From Oxytricha trifallax (taxonomy: Eukaryota > Ciliophora > Spirotrichea > Sporadotrichida > Oxytrichidae): a DNA stretch of 64,000 nucleotides. The stretch lies in contig ARYC01000641.1 of assembly GCA_000711775.1 (NCBI GenBank), positions 1-64,000 on the forward strand, written 5' to 3'. The notes below the pieces were generated by a model. It saw nothing but the letters and a program-made list of their open reading frames with translations, searched no databases and was not told the DNA's origin. The position numbers were made by a program, and so were the translations under genes. This document shows positions 12,801 to 24,169 of this stretch, in pieces (the first letter of the stretch is position 1; every line of letters starts with the position of its first letter).

Positions 12801-14046
12801 TATATATTTTATATTTTTTGAATAACCTTTTTCTTCATTTGACTTGATTTATTACATTAAATTTTATGGCAAAGTCTTATATTTAAATGAAATAGATTCA
12901 ATAAATTATTATAATACCCCCCCTCAATAAAACTAATTATTAATTAATATTTTTGTTGATGCTTTTATAATATCTTTTAAATAGCGAGTAAATTAAAATT
13001 AATTAAGAATTAATTGGGAGTAGCATTTATAAAAGAGGGATTCTTTGATAAGCAGGAATCCTAAGAAAAAGCAAAACATTCAGACATTTATATACATTGG
13101 AAACATAAGTTTTAATTTTATTTGTGAGAAGTAATGAGTAAAAAACACAAGTGTTTAGGATTAAGTGAATAGAGATTTTTGAATTAATTTTCTTATACAA
13201 ATAATATTATACATTGGGTATTAATCAGAAATATAGAAAATAAGCACCAACTTTTTTGAGCTGTTTAAAAACTGACTATGAATATAAGAAAGTGAAAAAG
13301 ATAGTTATCGATAATGAATGTTTGAAATTTGAAAATTATTCAAATTCAAATATAAACATAATAGAATTTAATATACTAAATTAAAACTTAATGAGCGAAT
13401 AATTGACATTCTGTCAATGCTATTTCTTAAAGCTTTATTTTTATTATAATTTCAAGCTTACAACTTTATATATGGTAAGTATTCAGACTAAATTTTACTA
13501 ATTTACTATAAATACCATCGATGAGCATAATTGAAATAAATCATAACAAAATAATTATTGTTTTTTAGAAATACTCTGCAAGAACAAATAATAAATTATA
13601 ATTAAAGCTCTAATCATTAATATTCTAAAAGAATTCATTGAAACAAAATAATAATTCTATTGCAAACTCTTTGCTAAAATATAATTGAGTCTGAGAATTG
13701 ATGAAAAAAATACAAAATTATAATGATAAAATACTGTAATATGTTGCATAGCATAAAAAACCTAATCTAAAATTACTTAAATTTAATTTTCTCTTTCCTT
13801 CATTTAAATATGAGAACTAAAACATAATAAATACCAGTTTATTCATATTTTTCGAAAATAATTTCCTGAAATTAATTATTTTATCGATATCTGAGACACC
13901 TCTTAATTTCTTAGAAAGCTTTAGTCTCCTCAAGATTTCGAAAGTGGATCTTCTTATCAAGAGATAGTTGGCATGCTTGATTTCAAATTGATATATGGCC
14001 CCAAGATTAGTGATTATTTAACTCAAGAATTCGAGTCAGAGTCTCT
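9876..14046. other. AT-rich spacer containing a large palindrome
   Basis: Between two proline-rich genes lies about 4.2 kb of AT-rich DNA. Apart from the inverted repeat at 10982-11791 I find no coding segment, repeat array or RNA gene. Confidence 0.6.
10982..11791. repeat. 810 bp near-perfect palindrome (foldback element)
   Basis: The left arm begins ATAAGGTAGAATTTTTTGAA at 10982 and the right arm ends in its complement at 11791. The arms are about 370 bp each and almost identical, including internal direct copies of AGCTTATAAGC. They are separated by an AT-rich loop of about 70 bp. There is no ORF. No convincing target-site duplication is visible, so it may be a non-autonomous transposon or a hairpin-forming germline repeat. 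Confidence 0.8.
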
Positions 14047-14655
14047 TCAGACTTTGCCAGCTCCACGGAACATCAAGTTTCTGGGAGGAGGAAGTGAACC
14101 TTTTGGAGGTGGAGGTGGAGGAAGTTAACCTTTTGGAGGTGTAGTAATTGAACCTTTTGGAGGAGGAGAGCTAGTTTGTGGAGTTGGAGGAAGTGAACCT
14201 TTTGGAGGAGGAGGTACTGACCCAGTTTATTTTGGAAGAGGTGGTTTTGAGGCATTTTGAAGATTTCTTCCAAGAACATCTTAAGCTGATACTTCTTTCA
14301 GTAATCTTGAAGGTGGTGGAGGTGGTGGTGGTGATCCGCTTTGTCTGGGTGGAGGTGAACCACCTGGTGCAACAGTTACATTAGGAGGACTTGAATATCC
14401 TGGTGGTGGAGGTGGACCTCCTGGTGCAGCAGTTCTAGGAGGAGGACTTGAATATCCTGGTGGAGGTGAACCACCTGGTGGTGGAGGTTACCCGCCTGGT
14501 GGAGGGGGTGGGCCTAATGGTCTTGTTGTGACAGGTGCAACTTACAAGAATCTGCGTTATTCTCCACCAAGTGGTGGCATCTAATCAGCAGAAACGAAAG
14601 TGGAAGTGCCTATGAATAGCACAGCTGTCAATGTCAATTTTAACAGTCTTTTCAT
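14047..14655 (-). CDS. secreted Pro/Gly-rich protein, family copy 2
   Basis: A 202-aa frame from ATG 14655 to TGA 14047-14049. It has a signal peptide (MKRLLKLTLTAVLFIGT, FVSA) and the same QMPPLGGEQRRFLQVAPV mature start as copy 1. The proline blocks here are PPPGYSSPP and PPPPKGS units rather than the GGSPPPLGG units of copy 1. It retains SRLLKEVSAQDVLGRN, matching the conserved segment in copy 1, and ends FRGAGKV (copy 1 ends in a similar GAGAV). Conserved flanks with a variable repetitive core suggest repeat turnover between paralogues. Function unknown. Confidence 0.8.
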
Positions 14656-17624
14656 TTGTAATTAAAATTTAATTATAAATTGCTAGAGCGATTATCTGTT
14701 TTATAATTAAAGATAAGTTGAGTATAACTCAAATATAAAAAAATATCATTTTTTATTCTTGAATTTGCACTTGATAAATGTAATGTGGGTTTAAAATAAA
14801 ACTACAATTTTTTTTATGTTTAATTTTTCAGTCATTTTAATTTATTGCTTAATAAATAAAATATTTAATTTTAATCAAAGAACTTTGTTCTTTGCCACCC
14901 CCAAAAACTCTTTTTTGACAATATTTTGAGACTTGCTTTAAAATAAAAATTATATGAAATTTATTCATAATATTTAGTAAAATATTCGCTATGTAAACAT
15001 CTACAATTAATAAATTTTTTTATTAAATGTGTAAAAGATTAGATAACAAAGTATAAGTAAATCTATTTACTTTTATTCATTTTTTTGCTAAATCCATTAA
15101 TTTATTTAAGTATAAAAATTAAATCGTCGCCCTCAATTAATAATATAAGACTAATCTAATAAAGGAAATACCTTTTTTTGCGTTATAGTATTCATTTTCT
15201 AAATTTGTTTAAATTGAAACGATCATTTTTATAATTCTTTTTAATATAAATATAAAGTATAATATCATCACATAATGTTAAAAATTATAATTTTTAATAT
15301 GAATTTATAAAAATTTATTCAAAATTGTTATTTCTTATATTATAATTTGAGAAGGTCTTTCAAGAATTTGATAGGGTTGGGGTCTAGTTAATTTTAAATA
15401 AATCAAAATAAATATATACCTTTCAATAATTAAATTTTATCAGTTAAACTGTCATTGAAACGTCATTAAATTTTAGTAAATATAATTATTTGGAGTCAGC
15501 TATTATTTTTATTTGTGTTTTAATTAATTCAGATATATTTCCATTTAATCCTATTGAGCTTCTTCTTATGGATAATAAATATTTAGTTTATAAAAGAAAC
15601 TTAAAAAATATTATTGAATAATTAGTGATGTAAAAATCATGTATACTTTTAACTTAAATATAATTTAATTATTTTTATGAATGTAAATTCATTTTTTATA
15701 TCATATAACATAATAAATTAATAATGCTCTTTCACTAAATGCTATATATAGAGAGAAAAATAAATAAAAAAAAATAAAAGTATAAAAATACCAATTTAAT
15801 ATATAATTAATTGCAAATTATTACTTTTATAATAATTTGTAACACCATAACGACAGTAATTGCTCATATTTTTATTTTATTTAATTAAAACGAAGGAAGA
15901 TATGTGAAATTTTAGAAAGTCTAAGATTATATAGTGATTGTAAAGATTTGTTAATTAATTACATTTAATTTGAATTAATGTTTGCAAATTTAGTAAAAGA
16001 TTAATTTAAATTCAAACAATGGATATGATAAAATATTACAGCAAAAAATATCAAAGTCCAAGTAATTTCGAATTCTCAAACAATTTAGTACCATTTTGTC
16101 TCGGATGTAGAAAATTTAACTGCGACTATTTATATTGTTGTTATATTAATTCTAATTTAATTCTCTAATCAATTATATTCAAAAAATATAATTAATTAAG
16201 GATTTTGCTTGGCTATTTAATGTTCAATAATTTTCTAATTTTTTTAAAAATTATGAATTAGTTATAATAAAATAAAATTAATTATAAAATTACAATATTT
16301 CAATTTAAAATTTGCTTATTTTATAATAATTAAATAATTGATTATCTATTAAACTAGTAATTTTTATTTCAATTTATTTCGATATTATTCCATATAATCC
16401 TTATAATTCTTATAATATTTGCTGTGCTATCCTCTTAATTAATATATAATAAGAGTAAACTTAAACAATTATTGCCACTATAAAAATTTAATATTTATTA
16501 AATGAGTTTTTTTGGTAATTTATTTATCATTAGATATATTAAACAGAAAAAGTTTAAATATCCCTGCTTTATAGAAATTAATAAAGTTATTAATAAAAAA
16601 AAGATTTAATTTTGCAAGTTTACTCATAAATTTAATTTAGAAAAGTTTCAATAATTTATCATTATGATTAATCTCTTTTGCATAATATTTAAAAATTTAG
16701 TTTATTTCTTACACTCGTTATAATATCATTTTAATTTATGATATAAGCGTAAATTTATTTTAATTTTATAATCTATATATCTATTAATATAAATAAACTA
16801 CTAAATTTCGAATATTCCTTACAATACTATATTTTTACTATTTTATTATTTTATATTATTATTGCTATTATTATTTGAATGCATTTTTATCTATCTTATA
16901 ATAAAAATATAGATTAATTATGAATATAAGCTATTCTTTGATAATATAAATTTCTTTTTTTAAATATAATTATAGTTATAGTAGACTTAAAAGTCTAATT
17001 TTAAATATGTATAACATTTTGTAGTTAAATCTTATGAATTTTTAGCAACAATAGAATTTTCTATTGTTGTATATTTAATTTAATAATCTCATTTTTATAG
17101 AACTATTAAACATGTAATTAATTAATTACATTATTTTTTTAATAATTTGATTGTTAATTCTTTTTAATAATGGCATTTACAGTGATTTATATTATGATAA
17201 ATAATTTAAATATGTAAATAATGGAAAGTTATAGATATAGTTGTAAATATTCTTATAAATTAATGCTTCAATCATTATTGAAGAATCAGTGACAATATTT
17301 ATTTAACATGAATAAAGACGTAAAATTTATGAGTTCAAGACTACTTTTATGAATAGAACTTAATATATTATTAGAAAAGAATGCAGTTTATTGTTATTAA
17401 CTAGTAATTAAAGCTTGTTTTTAAAGTATAAGAAACTCAAATCAGAAATAGAAAATCTTGAATTGCACTTGAGTAAGACGTTTCAACTGTTTTTAAGAAC
17501 AATATTTAGAAATGTTCATAGGATATCTACAAATCAAGTGCTTCACTTCATTAACTGATTCTAGCCTCAATCTTACAAGGAGTCAATCATGAAAAGTGAT
17601 TTCATGAAAGTTTTGCGATCAAGC
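14656..17624. other. AT-rich non-coding DNA
   Basis: About 3 kb of very AT-rich DNA between two proline-rich genes. I see nothing supportable in it. Short inverted repeats such as the ACAATAGAAAATTC pair near 17050 are within chance expectation for this composition. Confidence 0.6.
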
Positions 17625-18257
17625 TCAGCTTCTTTGTGGAATTGGAGGATAAGTCTTGCCATTCGCCTATCTAGTAGGTGGAGGGGGTGGAGATCCAGTT
17701 GGTGAAGGGATTTGAGAACTGGTTGTTTCGGGGATTGGAGTTCCTGTTGGTCGAGGAGGTGGAGATCCAGTTGGAGAGTATAAACCATTACCATTAGGTG
17801 GAGGAGGTGGTGATCCTTATTATCCACTGCCTCTGCTAAATGTTGGTGGAGGAGGAGGAACTTTAATTTATGATTGCATTCTCTATCCGTTTACTTGTTT
17901 CAGACCCTATTGAATAAGTACTGATTTCTTAAATGTAGGAGGTGGTGGAAGTGGGGTTCCACTTGGTGGAGGTGGGGTTCCACTTGGTGGAGGTGGTGGG
18001 GTTCGACTTGCATTAGGTAGAGATGAACCGGTTGGAGTTGGGGGTGGAGGTGGTGCACCACCATGATTTGGAGGTGGTGGAGGTGGTTTACCACCACCCT
18101 ATGGAGCTTAAACTTGGGCACGTAGTACCGGTGCCTTAATTTGCAATAATCTCTTGCTCAAAGCTCCCCCCATTGGTGGATGCTGAATAGCTGAAACTAA
18201 GGTGGCAGTGCCTATGAGTAAAGCGGCAACTATAGTGAAAGATACAAATCTTCTCAT
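17625..18257 (-). CDS. secreted Pro-rich protein, family copy 3 (most diverged)
   Basis: A 210-aa frame from ATG 18257 to TGA 17625-17627. The signal peptide is MRRFVSFTIVAALLIGT, with LVSA before the mature start. A block HPPMGGALSKRLLQIKAPV corresponds to the PPLGGEQ-LQVAPV block of the other copies. It is followed by polyproline stretches (PPPPPPNHGG, SGTPPPP, GSPPPRPTGT). It lacks the LLxxVxAxDxxGRN segment shared by copies 1 and 2. Same strand and spacing (3-4.5 kb) as the other two, so probably an old tandem duplication. Function unknown. Confidence 0.75.
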
Positions 18258-20129
18258 TTAAATTAAAGTTTTTTATTATAAATAAAAGGAGTGTATATTG
18301 CTATTTATAGTTTAATAATTTCTTATTATTCTTAAATAAATTTTTAATTTGGAAATATAATAAATGAACATAAAATATGTAACCTGATATATTAAATTAA
18401 ATTCATAAAGTCTAATTTGAAATTAATTGAACAATTCTTTATTAAATTAATTTATCTAAAATTGAATGAATTTTATGATTTATTCCTCAATTATCCAAAA
18501 TTATTTAAAATTGAGGGTTATAATATTTTTAAAACTTAAACATTGATTAATGAATTTAATTTGTAGTGGATCCTTTTTAATTAATTAATAATATTAGTCA
18601 GCTATTATTGTTCAATTATTATTTATTTTGGTGAATTTAATCATAATTCAACTTCGATTTGATAATTAGGTTTGATTTAAAAATGTCTTAAATTTATTCT
18701 TTAGTATAATAATACTATGTATTTATTGACAATACCAATAATGAAGTAAGTTTTATAGAAGTTAACATATTATATGTCTCATCTTATGTTAAAGCCTTGT
18801 AATTTATTTGTGAAAAAATAAGTAATCTGACACTTTAGAAATCTAGAAAAGTATTAATATTAACAAAAAGCGTTAAATATAAGTGTCATTATTTTCATTA
18901 TATATTACTAATTTTGATATTTTTATAATTTCCCAAATCATTTGTATACTGACAATAATAGATTGAAGGTTTAACATATAATTATAATTGAGACACCAGC
19001 CATTCATGAGTTTGGTACATTTCTTCCCAATATGTTGGGGTTTTATAATTATTCTATTATTACACTAATAGATAGTTGTTTTAAATAATAATAATAGGAT
19101 TTATAAATTAAGATATTGATTTTTTTTAAATATCATAGCTTATTTTGTTTTGTTAAACCACTAGATTCGATTAAGAATGAAAATAAGCTAAGAATATATA
19201 AATCAAATTTAATGGTATTAAATTGAAAAGACTAGAATAATATATCAGTATGTTATAAATTAGGTAAAATTAATAGTGAAACCCAGTAATCTATAAAAAA
19301 AAACCAATAGTATATAACTAAACTTTAAAAACAAAATTGATCTTTAGAAACAAAATTTATGCATAAAAATCTTTAACTGTTTAGCCATAAAGATAAAAAG
19401 AAGACTCCTCAATCTACCACTATTAAGTATATTATCTGCAATTTAATACCCTTATTTAAATCAAGGGTTTTACATACATTATTATAAATTGTATAAGATT
19501 TTAATAAATAGTAATATTTAATAAAGTTACAGAAGGAAAAAAAAATTAAAAAATTCTGAATCATTTATTAAAAGATTAAAAGCAATATAATTTAGCCATT
19601 CTAAGATAATTATTAAGATTTATAGTAAAATATATACTTAAATTATTATAAGTTTTTGAGGAAACATTTCAAATCATATAATATCAAAATATAAATAAAC
19701 TTATATATTTCCCAAATTCCTTAACTTAGGTCTTTATCATTTCTACATAGCAACGATTTGATTAAAATATGAATCAAAATTATAATAGAAAATTGAAATT
19801 AATTCTAGTTATTTTTAATAAAACCTCATTAGTAAATTAAGAATGAAGATTTGGGAGGGGATTCAGATTAATAAAATTAAAATTAAATTTTAATTGGCGG
19901 TAAAATATTAAAGTTTTGGCTAATTATTAAAACCTTTGGCTCGAATAATTGTCTCTATAAAATAAACCAATCAGGGTGCGTAAATTGGTTTTTAGCCTAA
20001 TTATATTTTATTTCAGTCAATTATAATTTAATTTAATTTTCCTAATGTTAGTCCCCAATCTTAATTCTTAATTGACTAACGGGGTTTTATAATCTTTTAC
20101 TATATTTCTGATAACCATTATTAGATATT
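18258..20129. other. AT-rich non-coding DNA
   Basis: About 1.9 kb of AT-rich DNA with no recognisable gene or repeat. It ends at the palindrome that precedes the HACD gene. Confidence 0.6.
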
Positions 20130-20542
20130 GTAGGAATACAATTGATATTGGAAATAAATTTATAATTAATTAAATAAATACTTAAATTAGTGCGAATTAA
20201 CTTTCTGGAAACCTAGACAATATGGAACTTGTTTGAAAGAGAATTCAAAATTAGATGGACTTTACTATTCGCGATACCCCTCTATTGCACCTATAGAGCG
20301 AGATAACTCGATTTTAATTTTTGCATTAAAAACAACTAAACAAATCATTCAAAATTAAAATCGAGTTATCTCGCTCTATAGGTGCAATAGAGGGGTATCG
20401 CGAATAGTAAAGTCCATCTAATTTTGAATTCTCTTTCAAACAAGTTCCATATTGTCTAGGTTTCCAGAAAGTTAATTCGCACTAATTTAAGTATTTATTT
20501 AATTAATTATAAATTTATTTCCAATATCAATTGTATTCCTAC
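20130..20542. repeat. 413 bp near-perfect palindrome just upstream of HACD
   Basis: The left arm starts GTAGGAATACAATTGATATT at 20130 and the right arm ends with its complement at 20542. Arms are about 186 bp with hardly any mismatch, and the loop is about 40 bp. The arms include GC-richer stretches such as CGCGATACCCCTCTATTGC, so this is not a composition artefact. There is no ORF. It stops 34 bp before the HACD start codon, so it either lies in the 5' flank or is an IES next to the gene. Confidence 0.85.
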
Positions 20543-20576
20543 AAAAATTTACTTTTAATAATTATTTTTTGCAAAT

Positions 20577-21765
20577 ATGTCATAAAAGACCTAGGATACT
20601 TCGAAGTTAAATTCAAGCCAGCAAACATCATAAAAATCTGTGAGCTAGAAACCACCACGAAAACCTAGCTAACTTGTTTAACTAGTGACTTTGCTACATA
20701 ATTTATCATAAATTGCAGGATGGTCTTACGTTTTCTACTTAACTGTATCTAACTTAGTGTTATTAATATCTAATTATAAACAAATAAAATTAAAAAAAAT
20801 TGGGAATTAATGTATTAGGAAATGTCAATTTTTTTATTTGAAAATAATGATAAAATTCATACAGGTTTATCTTTTGCTTAACTTTTACTAAATTTTAGTG
20901 CCTACTAAACCTTCGGATCAGCCCACTTAAAACTTTTTGAAATCTCTGAACTACTCGCACTACTATACAATCCCATAATTCAGGCAATTCGTTGAGGTTT
21001 TCCAGACTTTGCAAGTATTAGACGTGATATTTTCAATTTTGAGATTCACTAATAACTCAGTTATGGCCACTTTCCCACAGTATGTTTCTAGAATTTTTGT
21101 GGTTTATGGAGTTTTTCCATATGTAGCAAATCCAGATGGACAGTACAGTATTATACTATGTGTACTTATGTGGTCTACTATAGAAGTTATTAGATTCTCG
21201 TTTTACACTGTCAAATAATATCAATTCTTGGCTGATTCACCTATTGCTGTTTTACTAGGGTATATCCGTTATAATACGTTCATAAAATTAAATTATTTAT
21301 AATTGAGATTAAGTTTTAAAATGCGACTGATATTCCTTTAATTTAATTTAAAATTAAAGCAAAGCAATTGATATTGCAAGTTTGTTAATACATATTTGAC
21401 AAATTGACAAATAGTTTACCAGTGTACCCAACTGGTGTATCAGGTGAGCTCTTAGCTGTGTACCATGCCGTATAAACAATCCAATATATGCTTATTAAGC
21501 CATATACCATAAGAATGCCCAATCAGTGGAACTTCGCCTTCGATTACTAACTATATTTGACAATTACCCCACTATTCTACATTTTAGGATTCCCAGGTTT
21601 GTACATTTAAAACTTTCTAATAAAGAAAACTATACAATAATTATATAAATGCAGTTATTGTTTGTTTAATATTTAAACATGCATATGTTCAGATAGAGAG
21701 CTAAATTTCATAAGGAACAAAGAGATAAAGGCAAATTATAAAGCAAAGATATCAAATAAGATTGA
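20577..21765 (+). CDS. HACD: very-long-chain 3-hydroxyacyl-CoA dehydratase (HACD/PHS1/PTPLA family)
   Basis: It removes water from 3-hydroxyacyl-CoA in the ER fatty-acid elongation cycle (family knowledge). Visible motifs, in order, are GWSYVFYLTV (first membrane helix), VEVFQTLQVLDVIFSILRF, QYVSRIFVVYGVF and YPTGVSGELLAVYHA. This last one carries the conserved Tyr and Glu region. Then comes FPGLYMHMFRQRAKFHKEQ, and the end is basic. ATG 20577-20579 is chosen because the frame runs from it directly into GWSYV. The germline copy contains two IESs (pointers TTAGTG and ACAT) and one GT-AG intron (21278-21414). Removing 141, 137 and 74 bp leaves exactly 279 codons ending at TGA 21763-21765. The resulting 278 aa fits the family. 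This gene is strong evidence for IES-containing germline DNA. Confidence 0.92.
20754..20900. other. IES 1 of HACD, pointer TTAGTG
   Basis: Perfect 6 bp repeats TTAGTG at 20754-20759 and 20895-20900 bound 141 bp of AT-rich DNA. Deleting one repeat plus the interior keeps the HACD frame. GT-AG splicing using the GT of the left repeat would remove 142 or 140 bp and break it. Confidence 0.8.
21603..21680. other. IES 2 of HACD, pointer ACAT
   Basis: ACAT at 21603-21606 and 21677-21680 bound a 74 bp segment. Its removal joins FPGLY to MHMFRQ, which is what the family shows at this position. No AG acceptor gives the same join. Confidence 0.75.
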
Positions 21766-22457
21766 TTATAACTTTTATCACAAGCTAAATTAGCATTTCT
21801 TAATTTGATTAAAAACAATTCTATTCATATAAATTTCATGACTCAATAAGACTGAACAATAAACTTTAACATACTAAAAATAGTATAAAAAGTTTAAAGC
21901 CAAAATGTTTAAATTTAGATTCATTATTTTTAAATTTCAATTGAATTTTTCATGATAATATAGAATAATTAAATTTATTAGTTATCAGTATTTTTATTAG
22001 TACTTCCTTATCACATTAATCATTATAGCAAAAATTTTATGTTCTATATAAATTATTTAAATAATATATATGTATATTTTGGGATTTGTTGCCATATAAA
22101 TATATAATAGCCTAGAAATGTATTCTATAAACCAAAAACATTTAAAAACTTCACCTTCTTCAGAGAATCAGGTCATTAATTCTCCAAGAAATTTAAATTT
22201 TTGCATCTAGAAATTATTCTCTACTCAATATGTGAAAATACTGATTTTGCTATTGATATCAACTTTCCAGATATTACTTTAACATAATTATATTATTCTT
22301 AATGATTCACGCCAAAGATCTTATATTTTTTAATACACAAATAACAGAAGTAAAAATCTCTTCTCATTTAGGTTTTAATAAAACAATAAATTATTGTGTA
22401 GAATAAGCATCCCATTCTTATTTAATAATAGAGTGCCAAGCTCAATCAACTGGCGAT
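21766..22457. other. AT-rich intergenic DNA
   Basis: About 690 bp between two plus-strand genes, AT-rich. I see no feature. It could contain the signal-peptide segment of the GGH gene, but I could not identify one. Confidence 0.5.
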
Positions 22458-23894
22458 ATGGGTTTCTTGAAAACTTTTAAAAATGCGAACCCAGTAGTGG
22501 GCGTCCTTACCATTCCCGGGAAGCCAGAATTCATGTCTTACATTGGAGCATAGCAATTTATTTTCTCGATGAACGAAAGGTTCTTTGCTAATGCCTCTAT
22601 TGACTCAGTGGCGATACCCTATAACATAAATGAGAAAGACTTGTAAAAGCATGAAAGATATTAATTTTTATATGGTAACAACTTTCCTTTATTAGATTTT
22701 GAGTTTTTATACTTCGATTCATAGGTAACTTTAAAGGTTTACGATATCCTAGATAGAATAAACGGAGTGTTTTTCACGGGAGGATCCCTAGACCTGTTCA
22801 ACGAGACTACTGATGAACTTCATCCCTATACCATAACCTCACAAAAAATCATGACATACGCACTTTAAAAAACTGACTCTGGAGATTACTTCCCCATCGT
22901 TGGTATATGCTAAGGCTTTAAATTTTATATAAGATATTTAACACTATTTTTTTATAACTGCCTACTTATTAAATGTTTCTTTGATTTTTATAAGAAGGCA
23001 TTGAACTTCTGCACATAATAGTGGCTAACAATACGAAAGCACTAGGGTGGTCGAAGTACGAGAACAAAGACATCTACACAGAAATAGAGGACCCTATCGA
23101 CAGAAAGTAAAGCAGATTTTTGAATTCATTGAGTGAGGAAGTGTACTAAGCTATCTAGGGTTAAGACATGCTCTATCACCTTCATCACAGAGGTATACCA
23201 TCAGCTTTAAATTATTATTCAATCTATAGTTTTGATAAATATTATAGAAACTTATAGAAAAACACTTTATTCCAAATACATTAAATAAGTAAAGGAAAAT
23301 AGTCTTCAATTATTTCATGAAGTATTTCATAAAAATATTAGCTTTCTACAAGACATTTCCTTAACTGAACGACTTCTTTAACATTTTAACAGTGAACACT
23401 TTTGATGGGTAGGAAATAGTTTCCACGGCTGAAGCTTGGAACTACCCTGTCTATGTTTTCTAATACCACCCTGAAATATAAAAATTTCTGTCTTTCTATA
23501 CATTTAATCATAATTCATATATAATGATTAATCGTACAATTAATCTAAAATATAAATAAATAGTGTATGAAGATGATGCGACAGACATTTAAACAGACAA
23601 AAGCCCACATTCCTATAGATATGCTCAGGAACTGGCCAGATTTCTCAGAGAAGAGATGCTCAAAAGTTATTATTTATAATAAATTTATCTCTATAAAGAA
23701 TAGTTCTTGAATAAAACTTTCAATTTCAATTGTAAACAGTAAATCTATAAGCTATTTTTTATTAATTTTTTATAAAAAGTAGCCACCAGTTCGACAGTAT
23801 TGAGGAAATCGATAGAATAAGAGTTAAAAATGGGTTTAAAGGAAAATTAGGGTATATCTGGGAGTTTGCAGAGACATATGGATTTAATTATTGA
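22458..23894 (+). CDS. GGH: gamma-glutamyl hydrolase (peptidase family C26)
   Basis: It cleaves poly-gamma-glutamate tails of folates, usually in lysosome or vacuole (family knowledge). Motifs, in order, are PVVGVLTIPG and SYIGAQQFIF, then INGVFFTGGSLDLF and the nucleophile loop GICQGIELLH. After these come HHRGIPSAFYK, and YPVYVFQYHPE with the catalytic His and Glu. The C-terminal segment is PHSYRYAQELARFL, and the stop is TGA 23892-23894. Five pointer-bounded IESs interrupt it (87, 83, 137, 78 and 113 bp). Deleting them leaves 939 bp, exactly 313 codons, matching the usual length of about 310-320 aa. None of these joins works as a GT-AG intron. A signal peptide is not obvious at this ATG, and an upstream coding segment may exist. 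Confidence 0.92.
22646..22736. other. IES 1 of GGH, pointer AAAG
   Basis: AAAG at 22646-22649 and 22733-22736. Excision of 87 bp joins EKDLQK to VYDILDRINGVFF, which aligns with the family. Confidence 0.75.
22912..22999. other. IES 2 of GGH, pointer AAGGC
   Basis: AAGGC at 22912-22916 and 22995-22999. Excision of 83 bp joins the active-site GICQG to IELLHI. There is no GT donor at the left edge. Confidence 0.85.
23203..23345. other. IES 3 of GGH, pointer AGCTTT
   Basis: AGCTTT at 23203-23208 and 23340-23345. Excision of 137 bp yields HHRGIPSAFYKTFP, a good match to the HH-x-G-I-x-P segment of the family. Confidence 0.85.
23478..23560. other. IES 4 of GGH, pointer ATAAA
   Basis: ATAAA at 23478-23482 and 23556-23560. 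Excision of 78 bp keeps the frame just after the catalytic HPE. AT-rich flanks allow alternative pointers, so the exact boundary is less certain. Confidence 0.6.
23662..23780. other. IES 5 of GGH, pointer AAAAGT
   Basis: AAAAGT at 23662-23667 and 23775-23780. Excision of 113 bp joins EEMLKS to SHQFDSIEE in one frame. Confidence 0.85.
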
Positions 23895-24169
23895 TAAGTA
23901 ATGTGCCCCTAAATTATCTACCAGAAAACTATATTGTTCTAGTTCTTAATTTCATAACATAAAGTTTAATAAATTTGTATTCATCCACTACTAAATTAAG
24001 CTTCATAGTTTATTTATCAATTATTTCTACAATTTACATTTCAATGGAAATTTTCATTGATAAAATTCAATAGATTATATCATGGCATGAATTTATCTAT
24101 TTAAAATCTAAACAACGATAATAAAGTGTAGCATATATAAATTAGAAATTGATAATTAATAATAAATTA

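Noticed and set aside
14073-14384. Two overlapping 68-aa ORFs on opposite strands
   Set aside because: Out-of-frame shadows of the second proline-rich gene.
22646-23780. Treating GGH interruptions as ordinary introns
   Set aside because: Most lack GT-AG edges, or splicing there breaks the frame; pointer excision gives exactly 313 codons and family-like sequence.
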